Positions 1 to 9,009 are shown, counted from the first letter of the stretch. The stretch is 50,422 nucleotides of DNA from an uncultured Muribaculaceae bacterium (GCA_910583775.1 CAJTYD010000009.1:1-50422), one strand, 5' to 3'. The notes: generated by a model from the sequence alone, not told the origin. Made by a program: numbers and translations.

Positions 1-63
1 ATACAGGAACTTGCCCTCTTCGGCCTTGAACTGCTGTCCTTTGATTTCTACGATAGCGTACAT
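1..63 (-). CDS. rplU: Ribosomal protein L21, N-terminal part (runs off the window)
   Basis: Only the first 21 codons are present, read on the minus strand from the ATG at 63-61. They give MYAIVEIKGQQFKAEEGKFL and one more residue, which matches the conserved start of bacterial L21, a 50S subunit protein that binds 23S rRNA. The rest of the gene, and probably rpmA (its usual partner), lies to the left of the window. It diverges from rpsO and has its own promoter at 148-178. The call rests on a short but very characteristic N-terminus. Confidence 0.9.
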   Translation of the reverse strand, partial: MYAIVEIKGQQFKAEEGKFLY

Positions 64-147
64 TTAAACTATTGAATTATAAATAAATCCGTTGGGCGGA
101 GGCGTGTCGTTGCCTCACTTAATCAAGCCTTGGCGGGTAAAACTCTG

Positions 148-178
148 CAAAATTACAAAAAATCGTCATAACTGCAAA
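148..178 (-). promoter_or_regulatory. Bacteroidetes-type promoter for rplU
   Basis: Read on the minus strand, TTTG (178-175), a 19-base spacer and TAATTTTG (155-148) fit the Bacteroidetes -33/-7 consensus TTTG-N19/20-TAnnTTTG. Transcription would start around 140 and give a leader of about 75 nt before the rplU ATG. It lies back to back with the rpsO promoter. Confidence 0.7.
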
Positions 179-194
179 ATAATTATGCGGCGAA

Positions 195-226
195 TTTGGC
201 TGTTTGAGAATAAAATGTTAATTTTG
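195..226 (+). promoter_or_regulatory. Bacteroidetes-type promoter for rpsO
   Basis: TTTG (195-198), a 20-base spacer and TAATTTTG (219-226) match the Bacteroidetes primary-sigma consensus. The expected start near 233 leaves a leader of about 90 nt before rpsO. Confidence 0.75.
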
Positions 227-233
227 CAACGCT

Positions 234-282
234 TTTCAAGAAAAGCTCCCTCGGCGGAGAGAGCCGCGGACACGGCTTTTTG
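234..282 (+). promoter_or_regulatory. Structured rpsO leader with a terminator-like hairpin
   Basis: The rpsO leader contains AGCCG (262-266) pairing with CGGCT (273-277), followed by a short T run (278-281). This looks like a weak intrinsic terminator inside the untranslated leader. An outer pairing between CTTTTCAAGAAAAGC near 233-245 and the segment at 275-290 is also possible. S15 controls its own mRNA through leader structures in several bacteria, so autoregulation is plausible here, but this is inferred from position and folding only. Confidence 0.4.
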
Positions 283-322
283 AAGAAAAGTCTTATTTTT
301 AATCATTTAAATCTCTCAAGAC

Positions 323-598
323 ATGCATCTTTCAGCAGAAGAAAAAAAACAGATTTTCGAGACCTACGGTCAGGGCCCCACAGATACAGGTAGCCCCGAA
401 AGCCAGATCGCTCTTTTCTCAAAGCGTATCGCTCACCTCACAGAGCATCTGAAAAAGAACCACAAGGATTATACAACAGCCCGCGCGCTTAAGTCGCTTG
501 TAGGACAGCGCCGCAGCCTGCTCGACTATCTGATCCGCAAAGATATCAACCGTTATCGTGCGATCATCGCGAAGAAAGAACTTGGTATCAGAAAGTAA
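323..598 (+). CDS. rpsO: 30S ribosomal protein S15
   Basis: A 91-residue protein of the S15 family (usual length about 89). It binds the central domain of 16S rRNA early in 30S assembly. The conserved family segments are visible: TGSPESQIALFSKRI, HLKKNHKDY, the basic LVGQRRSLLDYL helix and the RYRAII stretch near the end. The gene stands alone. It has a strong promoter at 195-226 and an intrinsic terminator just after it at 620-643, so it is a monocistronic unit. The start is supported by full alignment with the family N-terminus. Confidence 0.98.
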   Translation: MHLSAEEKKQIFETYGQGPTDTGSPESQIALFSKRIAHLTEHLKKNHKDYTTARALKSLVGQRRSLLDYLIRKDINRYRAIIAKKELGIRK

Positions 599-619
599 TT
601 TCTTTTCGAAAAAATCAGG

Positions 620-643
620 AAGCGCCTTCACGGCGCTTTTTTT
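620..643 (+). terminator. Intrinsic terminator of rpsO
   Basis: AAGCGCC (620-626) pairs with GGCGCTT (632-638) around the loop TTCAC, and a run of T follows (639-643). It lies 22 bases after the rpsO stop codon. Confidence 0.85.
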
Positions 644-658
644 ATATCCCTGACGGAG

Positions 659-690
659 TTTGCATTTAAGGGGAGTATTTTTTACTTTTG
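659..690 (+). promoter_or_regulatory. Promoter upstream of hairpin element 1 and the VanZ-tamB-tamL operon
   Basis: TTTG (659-662), a 20-base spacer and TACTTTTG (683-690) fit the Bacteroidetes consensus well. A transcript starting near 697 would carry the whole 718-912 hairpin element as a leader of about 250 nt before the VanZ-like gene. Confidence 0.65.
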
Positions 691-717
691 CAGAAAGAAT
701 TTAGGAGTAAGCGCTAA

Positions 718-912
718 GAGTATGTTTGAATTTAAACCGATTTTAACTTTTAGAGAATGTAATGGAAAATCTTGAAATCACTACAGATGATCTTTCCGGT
801 GATTTAAGCCAAGTTCCGGCAGTCGAAAACGAGAGTTTTCTCCTTTCTCAACTTGCTTGAACCCCTCAAAAGTCTCTATCTGTATTAATTCCATTTAAAT
901 TCAAACACACTC
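718..912. repeat. Hairpin element, copy 1 of 3 (terminal inverted repeats, covarying core)
   Basis: The element is bounded by imperfect 19-bp inverted repeats: GAGTATGTTTGAATTTAAA (718-736) and its near-complement at 894-912. Its core has CCAAGTT near 809 pairing with AACTTG near 850, enclosing CAGTC, an inner stem GAAAAC-GAGA-GTTTTC (825-840) and then TCCTT. Copies 2 and 3 (14356-14536, 17459-17651) share the CAGTC and TCCTT flanks but have different inner-stem sequences that still pair. It fills most of the 599-951 gap and contains no credible gene. It could be a MITE-like DNA element or a structured RNA. Confidence 0.8.
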
Positions 913-951
913 TAAACAGAATTGAGTTAAAATCTGTTTAAGAAAATAAAT

Positions 952-1365
952 ATGTTGAAAAAAGGGAGAAAAACACTTGAGAAATTACCTCCGTGGATTC
1001 TCACGGCGGTCACGACGGCGGTTATCCTCTGGCTTACGCTCTCGCCGAAGCCTCTGGGAGATGTCTCTCCTATGCTTTTCCCCGGCTTCGACAAAGTGGC
1101 TCATGCAATGATGTTCGGATTCCTGACCCTGATGGTTCTGCTTGACAGATGCAGGTATATCGGATGGAAAAGACTGAAATGGGGTTTTATCATTATCGCG
1201 GTAGCGGGTGTATGCCTCTTGGGAGTGGTGATAGAATTTCTTCAGAAAGACATGGAGTTGGGCCGATCGTTTGAGGGGGGAGATATTATCGCCGACTCAA
1301 GCGGTTCCATAATATTTGCTTTGATTTGGATTTTACTTTCATCTGATGGCTTCAGAAAACGATAA
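952..1365 (+). CDS. VanZ-like family membrane protein
   Basis: A 137-residue membrane protein with about four hydrophobic segments (roughly residues 15-31, 52-65, 79-95 and 118-130). The VanZ-like signature is present: FDKVAHAMMFGFLTL near 46-60, and later a conserved E95 with GRSFEGGDIIADSSG around 104-118. VanZ of Enterococcus gives low-level teicoplanin resistance, but most family members in Gram-negatives have no known role, and no resistance role should be assumed. The end overlaps the tamB start by 20 bases, so the two are probably co-translated. The promoter at 659-690 lies upstream. Confidence 0.85.
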   Translation: MLKKGRKTLEKLPPWILTAVTTAVILWLTLSPKPLGDVSPMLFPGFDKVAHAMMFGFLTLMVLLDRCRYIGWKRLKWGFIIIAVAGVCLLGVVIEFLQKDMELGRSFEGGDIIADSSGSIIFALIWILLSSDGFRKR

Positions 1366-4300
1366 AAACAATATAAATATAGATGATATAAAGGGAAAGA
1401 AAGAGGGAACTCCTTCTTCCGGGTCGACTCCGTCTTCAAAAAAAGAGAAGCCGGCAAAAAAGCACCTGATAAAGACTGTCTGGCTGAGGCGCACGCTAAA
1501 GACGCTGATGTGGATGGTAATAGCGGTGTTGCTGTTGCCTGTTCTGCTTTACATTCCGCCGATTCAGACGTTTGTCAAGAACATCGCATGCAATGTGGTA
1601 AAGAAATCGACCGGCATGGATGTCTCCATCGACGCGTTCCGTCTGAAATTCCCGGTTAAGGTAAGTCTGGAGGGTGTCACGGTGCTCGACCAGCACGGCG
1701 ATACTATGGTGCGCGCGCGCGAGGCCCTGGTGGATGTGCGTCCTCTTCCACTTCTGAAACTCGATGTCCGGCTCAAGAAGCTGTTGCTCAGGCAGGGATA
1801 TTACCGGATGGTCTCGGCCGACTCGTCGATGGTGATGAAGATACGCGCCGGGCTGCTCGAAGCCGACGACAAAAGCTATGCCGATATCGGAAAGAGCGAG
1901 ATAGCGCTCAACAGGGCGCTGCTTCGCGACGGTGACGTGCAGCTCTACATGAACGTCTGGAAGAAAAAGCCGGTTCCCGAGGACACCGTGAAATCTACGC
2001 CTTTCCTCATCCGCGCCAACGATATCCGTCTCGAGAACTTCACCTTCGGAATGTCAATGCTTCCGACGATCGACACGCTTAGGCTGAAGTCGAAAAATGT
2101 AGCGCTAAAGGGCGGAGTCATCGACTTGCGCAAGAACAGTATCGGCTGGAAGCTCGCCGCCATGAGCGACGGCGAGGCCACTTATCTCACCCCTACGCCT
2201 GAATATATAGCCGCCCATCCGGCGCCTCCTTCGGAACCCTCTTCCGGACCGCCGATGGTGATAAAGGGAGATTCGCTCTCGCTTGAGGGATTCAAAGCGC
2301 TATACGCCGTGAAGGGAGCGAAGCCATTGCCCGGTTTCGACGCCTCTTATATATCCGTCTCTGACGTGACCCTGGCGATGAAGGATTTCTATAACGAATC
2401 CTCGACCGTGAGACTGCCCCTCACAAAGATCGAGGCCCGGGAACGCAGCGGTCTGCAGATAACGCAGGGTAAAGGTCTCGTATCGGTCGATTCGATGGGT
2501 CTCGGCCTCGATAACCTGAATATAACCACCGTCTATTCACGGCTTTCTGCCACAGCCAGGGTTCCGTTCGCGATGATGGAGCTCAAGCCTTCGTCGCCCA
2601 TGAATGTCAGCGCCAAAGCGTTACTCGGTCTTCCCGACATAGAGGCCTTCATGCCGGCGGTGAAGGAATATACTTCAAAAATGCCGGCGAGGAATCCTCT
2701 TGACCTGGCACTGGAGGCCAACGGCTCGCTGGCGCGGCTTGAGATTCCGGTGTTGAACGTGGCCTTACGCGATATCATCACCCTGAAAGCCAATGGATAT
2801 GCCGAAAATCCTCTCGACATAAAGAAGATGCTGGCTCATGTAGATTTTGACGGCGAACTTTCCGACCCGCGTGTGATCGACAGTTTCACCGGCCAGTCGG
2901 GCATCAGTGTGCCGGCATTCACAATCAGCGGAGAGGCCGGGGCCGACAGGGAGAACTATTCGGCTGATTTCAGGCTCCTCAGTGAGGCCGGAGACGTAGC
3001 GGCAAAAGGGCATGTGAGCCTTAACTCCGAGAATTATAACATAGACGCCGGCCTCACCGGAGTTGACGTGGCCCGCTTCGCTCCGACTGCGGGGATTGGA
3101 CGCGTCTCCGCCGATGTCAAAATGAAGGGAGCCGGATTCAATCCGCTGAGCGGCAACGCCGTGACCTACGCGGAGATTCTGGTGAAAAGCATCGAATACA
3201 ACAGGATTCCGCTTAGCGACATCCGTGCCACCATAAACCTGGATCACGCCGGGAATCTCGAGCTTTATGCAGTATCTGCCAACCGTGGACTCGATTTCGA
3301 CATCGAGGGGAACGGGCGCATACTTCACGACGACTATACGTTCGATATCAGCGCCCGTCTCCGCGACCTCGACCTCAAGGCCCTCGGCCTGAGCAAGACG
3401 ATGAACAGCGGAAAGGGTAACATCTATCTCGCCGGCACGGCGAGTCCGGCCCGCTGGCTCTATGACGCCGACCTCAGGCTTGCCGACTTCGACTGGAATC
3501 TCGAGAATTCTTACATCCATCTGCCCGACGGCCTGACGGCGCATCTCACGGCAACAGAGAATGCCACGGCCGCCACAGTAGACTCCCGGCTGACGACGCT
3601 GAGCTTCAACAGCCCGTCCGGACTGAAGCCTATAGTCGATGCCTTCTCCGGGGTCGCCGCCGAACTGACCAGACAGATCGAGGCCCGCAATCTCGCCTTC
3701 GACGAGCTGAGCAAGGGGATGCCCGTGTTCCATCTGGGCCTTACGGCTTCCGGCCGTGGACTCGTGAACCAGTTCCTCGTTCCGCAGGGCATGAGCATCG
3801 ACACCCTTTTCGTGAACTTCGACAAAGACTCGATCTTCCACGGCGACATGGGAGTGAGGAGGTTTGTCTCGCAGTCGCTCAAGATCGACACGGTGAACGT
3901 CGCGCTTAAGGAACGCCGAAACCTGCTCGACTACCGCGTCCATGTCGGCAACCGTCCCGGCACGCTCGACGAATTCGCCAGTGTGAACCTTAACGGGTAT
4001 CTCGGCGAGAACCGCTTCGGCGCCTTCCTCCGCCAGCAGAACATAAAGGGGGAGACCGGCTACCGCCTTGGTCTGACAGCAGCCATGCAGGACTCGACTC
4101 TGACCATGCATTTCACGCCGTTGAAATCCACCATCGCCTATATGCCCTGGAAGCTCAATGACGATAACTTCATAGACTATAACTTCCACACGCGCATAAT
4201 CCAGGCCGACCTTCAGGCGTCGAGCTCCGAAAGCTCGATCCTCGTTCGCACCGAACCCTATAAGGACGGTCGGAATGAGCTTCATCTCAGGCTCGACAAT

Positions 4301-6280
4301 ATCCGGATCCACGACTTTCTCAACATGTGGGCCCTTGCACCGCCCGTGGCCGGTTCGGTAAATTCAGACATACGTGTTTTCTATGACGGGCAGGCTTTCT
4401 ATGGCAAAGGAGATCTGGGAGTCCGCGACCTGACCTACGATAAGTCGAGATTAGGAGACTTCGACATGAATCTGAAGGCCGGGGTCAGATTTGACGGCAC
4501 AACCGGAGTTATGGCCGACATGAAGGTCAACGGCATTCCGGCGCTGTCGGCATTTGTCGGGCTCCGCACTGATTCGGCCGGCATCACTCCCGACAGCATA
4601 GGCCTGAGCCTGACTAAATTCCCTCTCAAGATCGCCAATCCGTTCCTTAACAATATGGTCGTTCTCGGAGGAGCCCTGTCGGGCGACATGACTCTGGAAA
4701 AATCATTCAGCCGCCCTGTGTTGAACGGTTTCATAACTTTCGATTCCGTCACGGCGCGTCTTCCCATAGCCGCCAGTACGCTTACTTTCGACAACGATCC
4801 CGTGAAAGTGGAAAACAGCCTGATAAAGTTCGAGAAATTCGATATCACGGGAGTGAATTCTAATCCGCTTACCATCGACGGCACGATAGACCTCTCGACG
4901 CTTACCGACATACGGATGAACCTCGGGATGAACGCGAAGAACTGCCAGCTTATCGGTAATGACCGCCGGGCCAAAAGCGATATTTACGGCAAGCTCTTTG
5001 TCGATCTTGACGGGACGGTCAAGGGTTCGCTGACCCGCATGGATGTCAAGGCGAACCTGAACATCCTGGGCAAGACCGACCTTACCTACAACTTAGGCAC
5101 CCCTCCGGCTGAGATGACGGGGCGCACGGAGACCGATGTGGTCAAGTTTGTGAATTTCAACGATACTACACAGGTGTCTAAGGCCGACAGCGTGATCCAG
5201 ACGATGGCGATGCGCATACGCGCCGGGCTGACGATATCGCCGGGAACGAAAGCGACGGTGCTCCTCTCGACCAACGGCACCGACCGGGTGGAACTCCATC
5301 CGACGGCTCAGCTGAATTATTTCCAGAACTATATGGGCGACATGAGGCTGAACGGAACGCTGACGATAGGCAACGGCTTCGCGCGGTATAACGTGCCGGT
5401 GATGGGCGAGAAGATGTTTACTTTCGACCCCAACAGCAACGTGACCTGGAACGGCAATCTGATGAATCCGACGCTTGATGTCACAGCCACCGACAACCTC
5501 AAGGCCAACGTGACTTCCGACGGCAACTCCAGGCTTGTCAACTTCCTGATCACCCTGAGGGCTACCAATAACCTTGACAACCCGAAGGTATCGCTCAATC
5601 TCTCTACCGACGACGACATCTCTATCCAGAACGAGCTGCAGTCGATGAGCGCCGACCAGCGGCAGACTCAGGCGATGAACCTTCTGCTTTACGGGCAGTA
5701 TACGGGCCAGAACGCCAAAGGGAACGCGAACCTCGGCGGCAATATGCTCTACAGCTTCCTGGAGTCGCAGCTCAACTCATGGGCCGCAAAGAATATACGC
5801 GGCGTCAACCTCTCTTTCGGCATCGATCAGTATGACCGTATGACCAACGGAGCGAGCTCTACCGAGACAAGCTACAGCTATCAGGTGTCGAAATCGCTTT
5901 TCAACAACCGGTTCAAGATTCAGGTCGGCGGCAATTATTCCACAGATGCCTCCGCCGACGAGAACCTGAGCCAGAACCTGATCAGTGACGTCTCGTTCGA
6001 ATATATACTCAAACAGACTCCGACGCTCAACATGTCGGTGAAGATCTTCCGCCATACGGGCTACGAGAGCATACTCGAGGGCGAGATCACCGAGACGGGA
6101 GCCGGTTTTGTGATGAAGCGTAAGCTGCAGAATCTGCTTCACCTCTTCCGGATACGGAAAAGTAGCCGCAGGAGGGAACTGCAGGAGATTCAGGAGGCCG
6201 ACAGCGTGCGAGCTGCCGTTACCGACAGCGTGAAAGCATTAAACGAAGTAAACGAAGTAAACGAGGATGAGAAGAATTAA
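1346..6280 (+). CDS. tamB: Translocation and assembly module protein TamB
   Basis: A very long protein (1644 residues) with one N-terminal membrane anchor (about residues 49-70), a periplasmic body rich in repeating beta strands as in AsmA-like/TamB bridge proteins, and a C-terminal TamB (DUF490) domain over roughly the last 450 residues. TamB-type proteins span the periplasm and act with an Omp85 partner in outer-membrane protein assembly or phospholipid transport. The partner gene tamL follows with a 14-base overlap, as expected. The extreme C-terminus is charged and ends in a 9-bp repeat coding NEV-NEV-NE (about 6240-6268). The start at 1346 lies inside the VanZ-like gene; no better start is evident. 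Confidence 0.93.
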   Translation: MASENDKNNINIDDIKGKKEGTPSSGSTPSSKKEKPAKKHLIKTVWLRRTLKTLMWMVIAVLLLPVLLYIPPIQTFVKNIACNVVKKSTGMDVSIDAFRLKFPVKVSLEGVTVLDQHGDTMVRAREALVDVRPLPLLKLDVRLKKLLLRQGYYRMVSADSSMVMKIRAGLLEADDKSYADIGKSEIALNRALLRDGDVQLYMNVWKKKPVPEDTVKSTPFLIRANDIRLENFTFGMSMLPTIDTLRLKSKNVALKGGVIDLRKNSIGWKLAAMSDGEATYLTPTPEYIAAHPAPPSEPSSGPPMVIKGDSLSLEGFKALYAVKGAKPLPGFDASYISVSDVTLAMKDFYNESSTVRLPLTKIEARERSGLQITQGKGLVSVDSMGLGLDNLNITTVYSRLSATARVPFAMMELKPSSPMNVSAKALLGLPDIEAFMPAVKEYTSKMPARNPLDLALEANGSLARLEIPVLNVALRDIITLKANGYAENPLDIKKMLAHVDFDGELSDPRVIDSFTGQSGISVPAFTISGEAGADRENYSADFRLLSEAGDVAAKGHVSLNSENYNIDAGLTGVDVARFAPTAGIGRVSADVKMKGAGFNPLSGNAVTYAEILVKSIEYNRIPLSDIRATINLDHAGNLELYAVSANRGLDFDIEGNGRILHDDYTFDISARLRDLDLKALGLSKTMNSGKGNIYLAGTASPARWLYDADLRLADFDWNLENSYIHLPDGLTAHLTATENATAATVDSRLTTLSFNSPSGLKPIVDAFSGVAAELTRQIEARNLAFDELSKGMPVFHLGLTASGRGLVNQFLVPQGMSIDTLFVNFDKDSIFHGDMGVRRFVSQSLKIDTVNVALKERRNLLDYRVHVGNRPGTLDEFASVNLNGYLGENRFGAFLRQQNIKGETGYRLGLTAAMQDSTLTMHFTPLKSTIAYMPWKLNDDNFIDYNFHTRIIQADLQASSSESSILVRTEPYKDGRNELHLRLDNIRIHDFLNMWALAPPVAGSVNSDIRVFYDGQAFYGKGDLGVRDLTYDKSRLGDFDMNLKAGVRFDGTTGVMADMKVNGIPALSAFVGLRTDSAGITPDSIGLSLTKFPLKIANPFLNNMVVLGGALSGDMTLEKSFSRPVLNGFITFDSVTARLPIAASTLTFDNDPVKVENSLIKFEKFDITGVNSNPLTIDGTIDLSTLTDIRMNLGMNAKNCQLIGNDRRAKSDIYGKLFVDLDGTVKGSLTRMDVKANLNILGKTDLTYNLGTPPAEMTGRTETDVVKFVNFNDTTQVSKADSVIQTMAMRIRAGLTISPGTKATVLLSTNGTDRVELHPTAQLNYFQNYMGDMRLNGTLTIGNGFARYNVPVMGEKMFTFDPNSNVTWNGNLMNPTLDVTATDNLKANVTSDGNSRLVNFLITLRATNNLDNPKVSLNLSTDDDISIQNELQSMSADQRQTQAMNLLLYGQYTGQNAKGNANLGGNMLYSFLESQLNSWAAKNIRGVNLSFGIDQYDRMTNGASSTETSYSYQVSKSLFNNRFKIQVGGNYSTDASADENLSQNLISDVSFEYILKQTPTLNMSVKIFRHTGYESILEGEITETGAGFVMKRKLQNLLHLFRIRKSSRRRELQEIQEADSVRAAVTDSVKALNEVNEVNEDEKN

Positions 6281-8591
6281 ACGCCATATATCGGGATTGT
6301 TTCTGCTCCCGGCAATTGCCGTTATCCTTTCGATAACGGTTTCGTGCTCGACTACATCGCGTCTGGCCGAGGGAGAGAAGCTTTATAACGGCATGAAACT
6401 GAAGCTTAATCCCACCGACAAGGAGAAACTTCCCTCCGAGATGGTGGCCGATCTGACCAAGGCCGTCAACGCCAGGCCCAACAATCCGTGGCCCCTTCTT
6501 TCTCCATATTCCCGCAACCCTTTCCCGCTCGGCCTCTGGGTCTATAACCACTGGAGCGATTCGGCGAAGGGGGTGAAGGGCTGGCTTTACCGCAAGCTCG
6601 TCGAGCAGCCGGTGCTTGTGAGCGACGTCAAGCCGGAGATGCGGGTGAAGATGCTTGAGGATATCCTCGACAACAACGGATATTTCGGCTCTACGGCCTC
6701 TTTCACCCTTAAGAGCAATAAGAATCCGAAGATCGAGAAGGTGCTTTATACGGTGGATGTTACTAAGCCCTATCTTATCGACAGCATACAGTATCTCGAC
6801 GGGCACGGCGTTCTCGACAGCCTCATCAACCGTTACGCGCGCCGCAGCAATTATCTGGTGAAAGGGGAGCGTTTCTGCGTCGACAGTCTGAGCGCGGAGC
6901 GGGTGAGGATCGCCAACGGCCTGCGAAACAGGGGCTATTATTATTTCAGGCCGGAATATATAGAATTTCTGGCCGACAGTCTCATCACGCCTCATGCCGT
7001 GGCGCTGCGGCTCACGCTCGCGGCCAATATGCCCAAACTCGCAGCCCTTCAGTATAAGACCCGGAATGTATATACCTACGTGTTACGCCGCAGCCAGCGC
7101 AATCCCGGCAAACCCGATACAATTCATTCCGACAGGGGAGAAGTGATCGTGTTCAAGCCTTCGCGACTGCGGAAAAACGTTATTCCGTCGTGTATCACGT
7201 TCAGAAAGGGTAAGGTCTTTTCCGTCAGAGATATGGACAGAACGCAGACACGGCTTGCAAGACTGGGGATGTTCGGCAACATCATGATCCAGCCTGTTCC
7301 TGCCGATACTACAGGCACCACGCCGGAGCTCGACGTCTATATAAGCTGCCAGTTCGACCGGCCGATGGAGGCCACTCTGGAGGCTAACGTCACGTCGAAA
7401 TCGAATTCATATCTCGGCCCGGGATTGATTTTCGGCGTTACCAACAACAATACTTTCGGCGGCGGCGAGAAGCTATCGGTGAAATTCAACGCCAGCTATG
7501 AATGGCAGACGGGCAAGAACCGCGGCAGCGTCTTCAACAGCTATGAGTTCGGAGTGAACGCCACGCTCGCTTTCCCGCGTCTTCTCGCTCCGAAGTTCGT
7601 GAAACGCACAGAGCGTGAGCTCAACTGGACCACTGTCAGTCTGGGCGCCGACATCATGAACCGGCCTCATTATTTCAAGCTCAGCGAGTTCCATACGGGA
7701 ATTACCTACGAATGGCATCCCACGCGGAACGTGCTCAACCAGCTGACTCTCTTCAAGCTTTCCTACACCAAGCTGATGAAAACCACCGAGACGTTCGATT
7801 CGATCATGGATGCCAATCCGGCGGTGGCGCTGAGTTTCCGCAGCCAGTATATACCGCAGCTCAGCTATACCTATACCTACGACCGCTTCCTGGAGCGCGA
7901 GAAGATCAACGGCATCAATTTCTCGGCCACCTTCACGGAGGCAGGCAATCTTTTCGACGGCATTTACCGGCTTTGCGGCGTGAAGGGGGAGAAGAAACTT
8001 TTCGGCACCCCGTTCTCGCAGTTCGTAAAGGGGGAGGCCCAGCTTGTCTATAGCCGGCGGCTCATCCCGAAGTCGGAACACTGGCTCGTGTCCCGTGTGC
8101 TGATAGGAGCGGCGCACGCCTACGCCAATTCGAGCGAGGTGCCGTATTCAGAGCAGTTCTATATCGGGGGCGCCAACTCGATAAGGGCGTTCACCGTCAG
8201 GTCGCTCGGTCCGGGAAGCTACCGTCCGCCGGAAGCGCTGAAGAACGGCTATTTCGACCAGACGGGTACGTTCAAGCTGGAGCTCAACAGCGAATACCGT
8301 TTCCCGATAGTGAGCGTGCTTCACGGCGCCGTCTTTGTGGATGCCGGTAATATCTGGCTCCTTAAGGATGATCCGCAGCGCCCGGGAGGCAAGCTGAACG
8401 GCAAGACCTTCCTTAAGGACATCGCTCTGGGCACGGGCGTGGGATTGCGCGTCGACATAGGTATGCTGGTGATCCGCGGCGACCTCGGCTACGGGCTTCA
8501 TGCGCCGTATTATAACGGCACTCCCCATTATTTCAACATCGCGTTCAAGAAGGCTTTCGCCTTCCACCTCGCCATCGGCTATCCTTTCTGA
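6267..8591 (+). CDS. tamL: Omp85-family outer-membrane protein, lipoprotein type (TamL)
   Basis: A 774-residue protein. The N-terminus is a lipoprotein signal: basic MRRIKRH, a hydrophobic stretch, then ITVSC with Cys27 as the likely lipidated residue. POTRA-like periplasmic repeats follow (about 100-360), then a 16-strand-type Omp85 beta-barrel over roughly the last 400 residues. The segment EQFYIGGANSIRAF near residues 630-643 is the G-R-F-like loop region typical of BamA/TamA. Lipid-modified TamA homologues paired with TamB are known from Bacteroidetes as TamL. The gene overlaps tamB by 14 bases. A direct role in outer-membrane protein insertion is inferred from family and context. Confidence 0.92.
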   Translation: MRRIKRHISGLFLLPAIAVILSITVSCSTTSRLAEGEKLYNGMKLKLNPTDKEKLPSEMVADLTKAVNARPNNPWPLLSPYSRNPFPLGLWVYNHWSDSAKGVKGWLYRKLVEQPVLVSDVKPEMRVKMLEDILDNNGYFGSTASFTLKSNKNPKIEKVLYTVDVTKPYLIDSIQYLDGHGVLDSLINRYARRSNYLVKGERFCVDSLSAERVRIANGLRNRGYYYFRPEYIEFLADSLITPHAVALRLTLAANMPKLAALQYKTRNVYTYVLRRSQRNPGKPDTIHSDRGEVIVFKPSRLRKNVIPSCITFRKGKVFSVRDMDRTQTRLARLGMFGNIMIQPVPADTTGTTPELDVYISCQFDRPMEATLEANVTSKSNSYLGPGLIFGVTNNNTFGGGEKLSVKFNASYEWQTGKNRGSVFNSYEFGVNATLAFPRLLAPKFVKRTERELNWTTVSLGADIMNRPHYFKLSEFHTGITYEWHPTRNVLNQLTLFKLSYTKLMKTTETFDSIMDANPAVALSFRSQYIPQLSYTYTYDRFLEREKINGINFSATFTEAGNLFDGIYRLCGVKGEKKLFGTPFSQFVKGEAQLVYSRRLIPKSEHWLVSRVLIGAAHAYANSSEVPYSEQFYIGGANSIRAFTVRSLGPGSYRPPEALKNGYFDQTGTFKLELNSEYRFPIVSVLHGAVFVDAGNIWLLKDDPQRPGGKLNGKTFLKDIALGTGVGLRVDIGMLVIRGDLGYGLHAPYYNGTPHYFNIAFKKAFAFHLAIGYPF

Positions 8592-8593
8592 TC

Positions 8594-8977
8594 ATGAGTT
8601 ATAATTCGAGGGAGAGGACGGGGCTGCTTGTGCTGGCCGGGGTGATCGTTGTGGTGATCGCGGCGCTGTTTATCGCGCGAGGATGCAGCGGCGGTTCAGA
8701 CGGCGACAGACGGGGCAACGGCCCGGAAGGCCGGATTTCCGACCCTACCGCGGCTGGCGGCAATGACAGCGACGTCATCGTTGTCGATTCGCTGGCCGGG
8801 AAAAGAGATTCGATCGAAAACGCAGAAAAAGCAGGAAGAAAAATAAAAAAAGAGGAGGGTAAATATAAGAAAAAAGGCAGGAAAAAGGGAAGACGCTCAA
8901 AGAGGGGCACTTCCTCAGAACGCACCGTGCCTTACCGTGACATTCTCGGCGACACCATTCCTGTCGCCGACAGCTAA
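8594..8977 (+). CDS. Small membrane-anchored basic protein, function unknown
   Basis: A 127-residue protein that starts two bases after the tamL stop, so it belongs to the same operon. It has one clear membrane segment (about residues 9-29, LLVLAGVIVVVIAALFIA), then a Ser/Gly/Asp-rich stretch and a strongly basic tract of Lys, Arg and Gly (about 80-108). The basic tail would sit in the periplasm if the N-terminus is cytoplasmic. I recognise no family. Lys-rich low-complexity composition makes homology calls unreliable. The tight coupling to tamB-tamL suggests an envelope role, which is inference. Confidence 0.6.
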   Translation: MSYNSRERTGLLVLAGVIVVVIAALFIARGCSGGSDGDRRGNGPEGRISDPTAAGGNDSDVIVVDSLAGKRDSIENAEKAGRKIKKEEGKYKKKGRKKGRRSKRGTSSERTVPYRDILGDTIPVADS

Positions 8978-9009
8978 TTGTCAGTTGACTGACGCCAAGT
9001 GGGAGTTCT

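Noticed and set aside
92..283. A 63-codon frame upstream of rpsO
   Set aside because: It spans the divergent promoters and the rpsO leader hairpin and has no family features.
2765..4312. A 515-codon open frame on the minus strand inside tamB
   Set aside because: It is antisense to a well-supported gene, has no recognisable domain, and long antisense frames are expected in this GC-rich, codon-biased sequence.
7473..8117. A minus-strand 214-codon frame inside tamL
   Set aside because: It is antisense to the barrel domain and has no signal, start context or domain.
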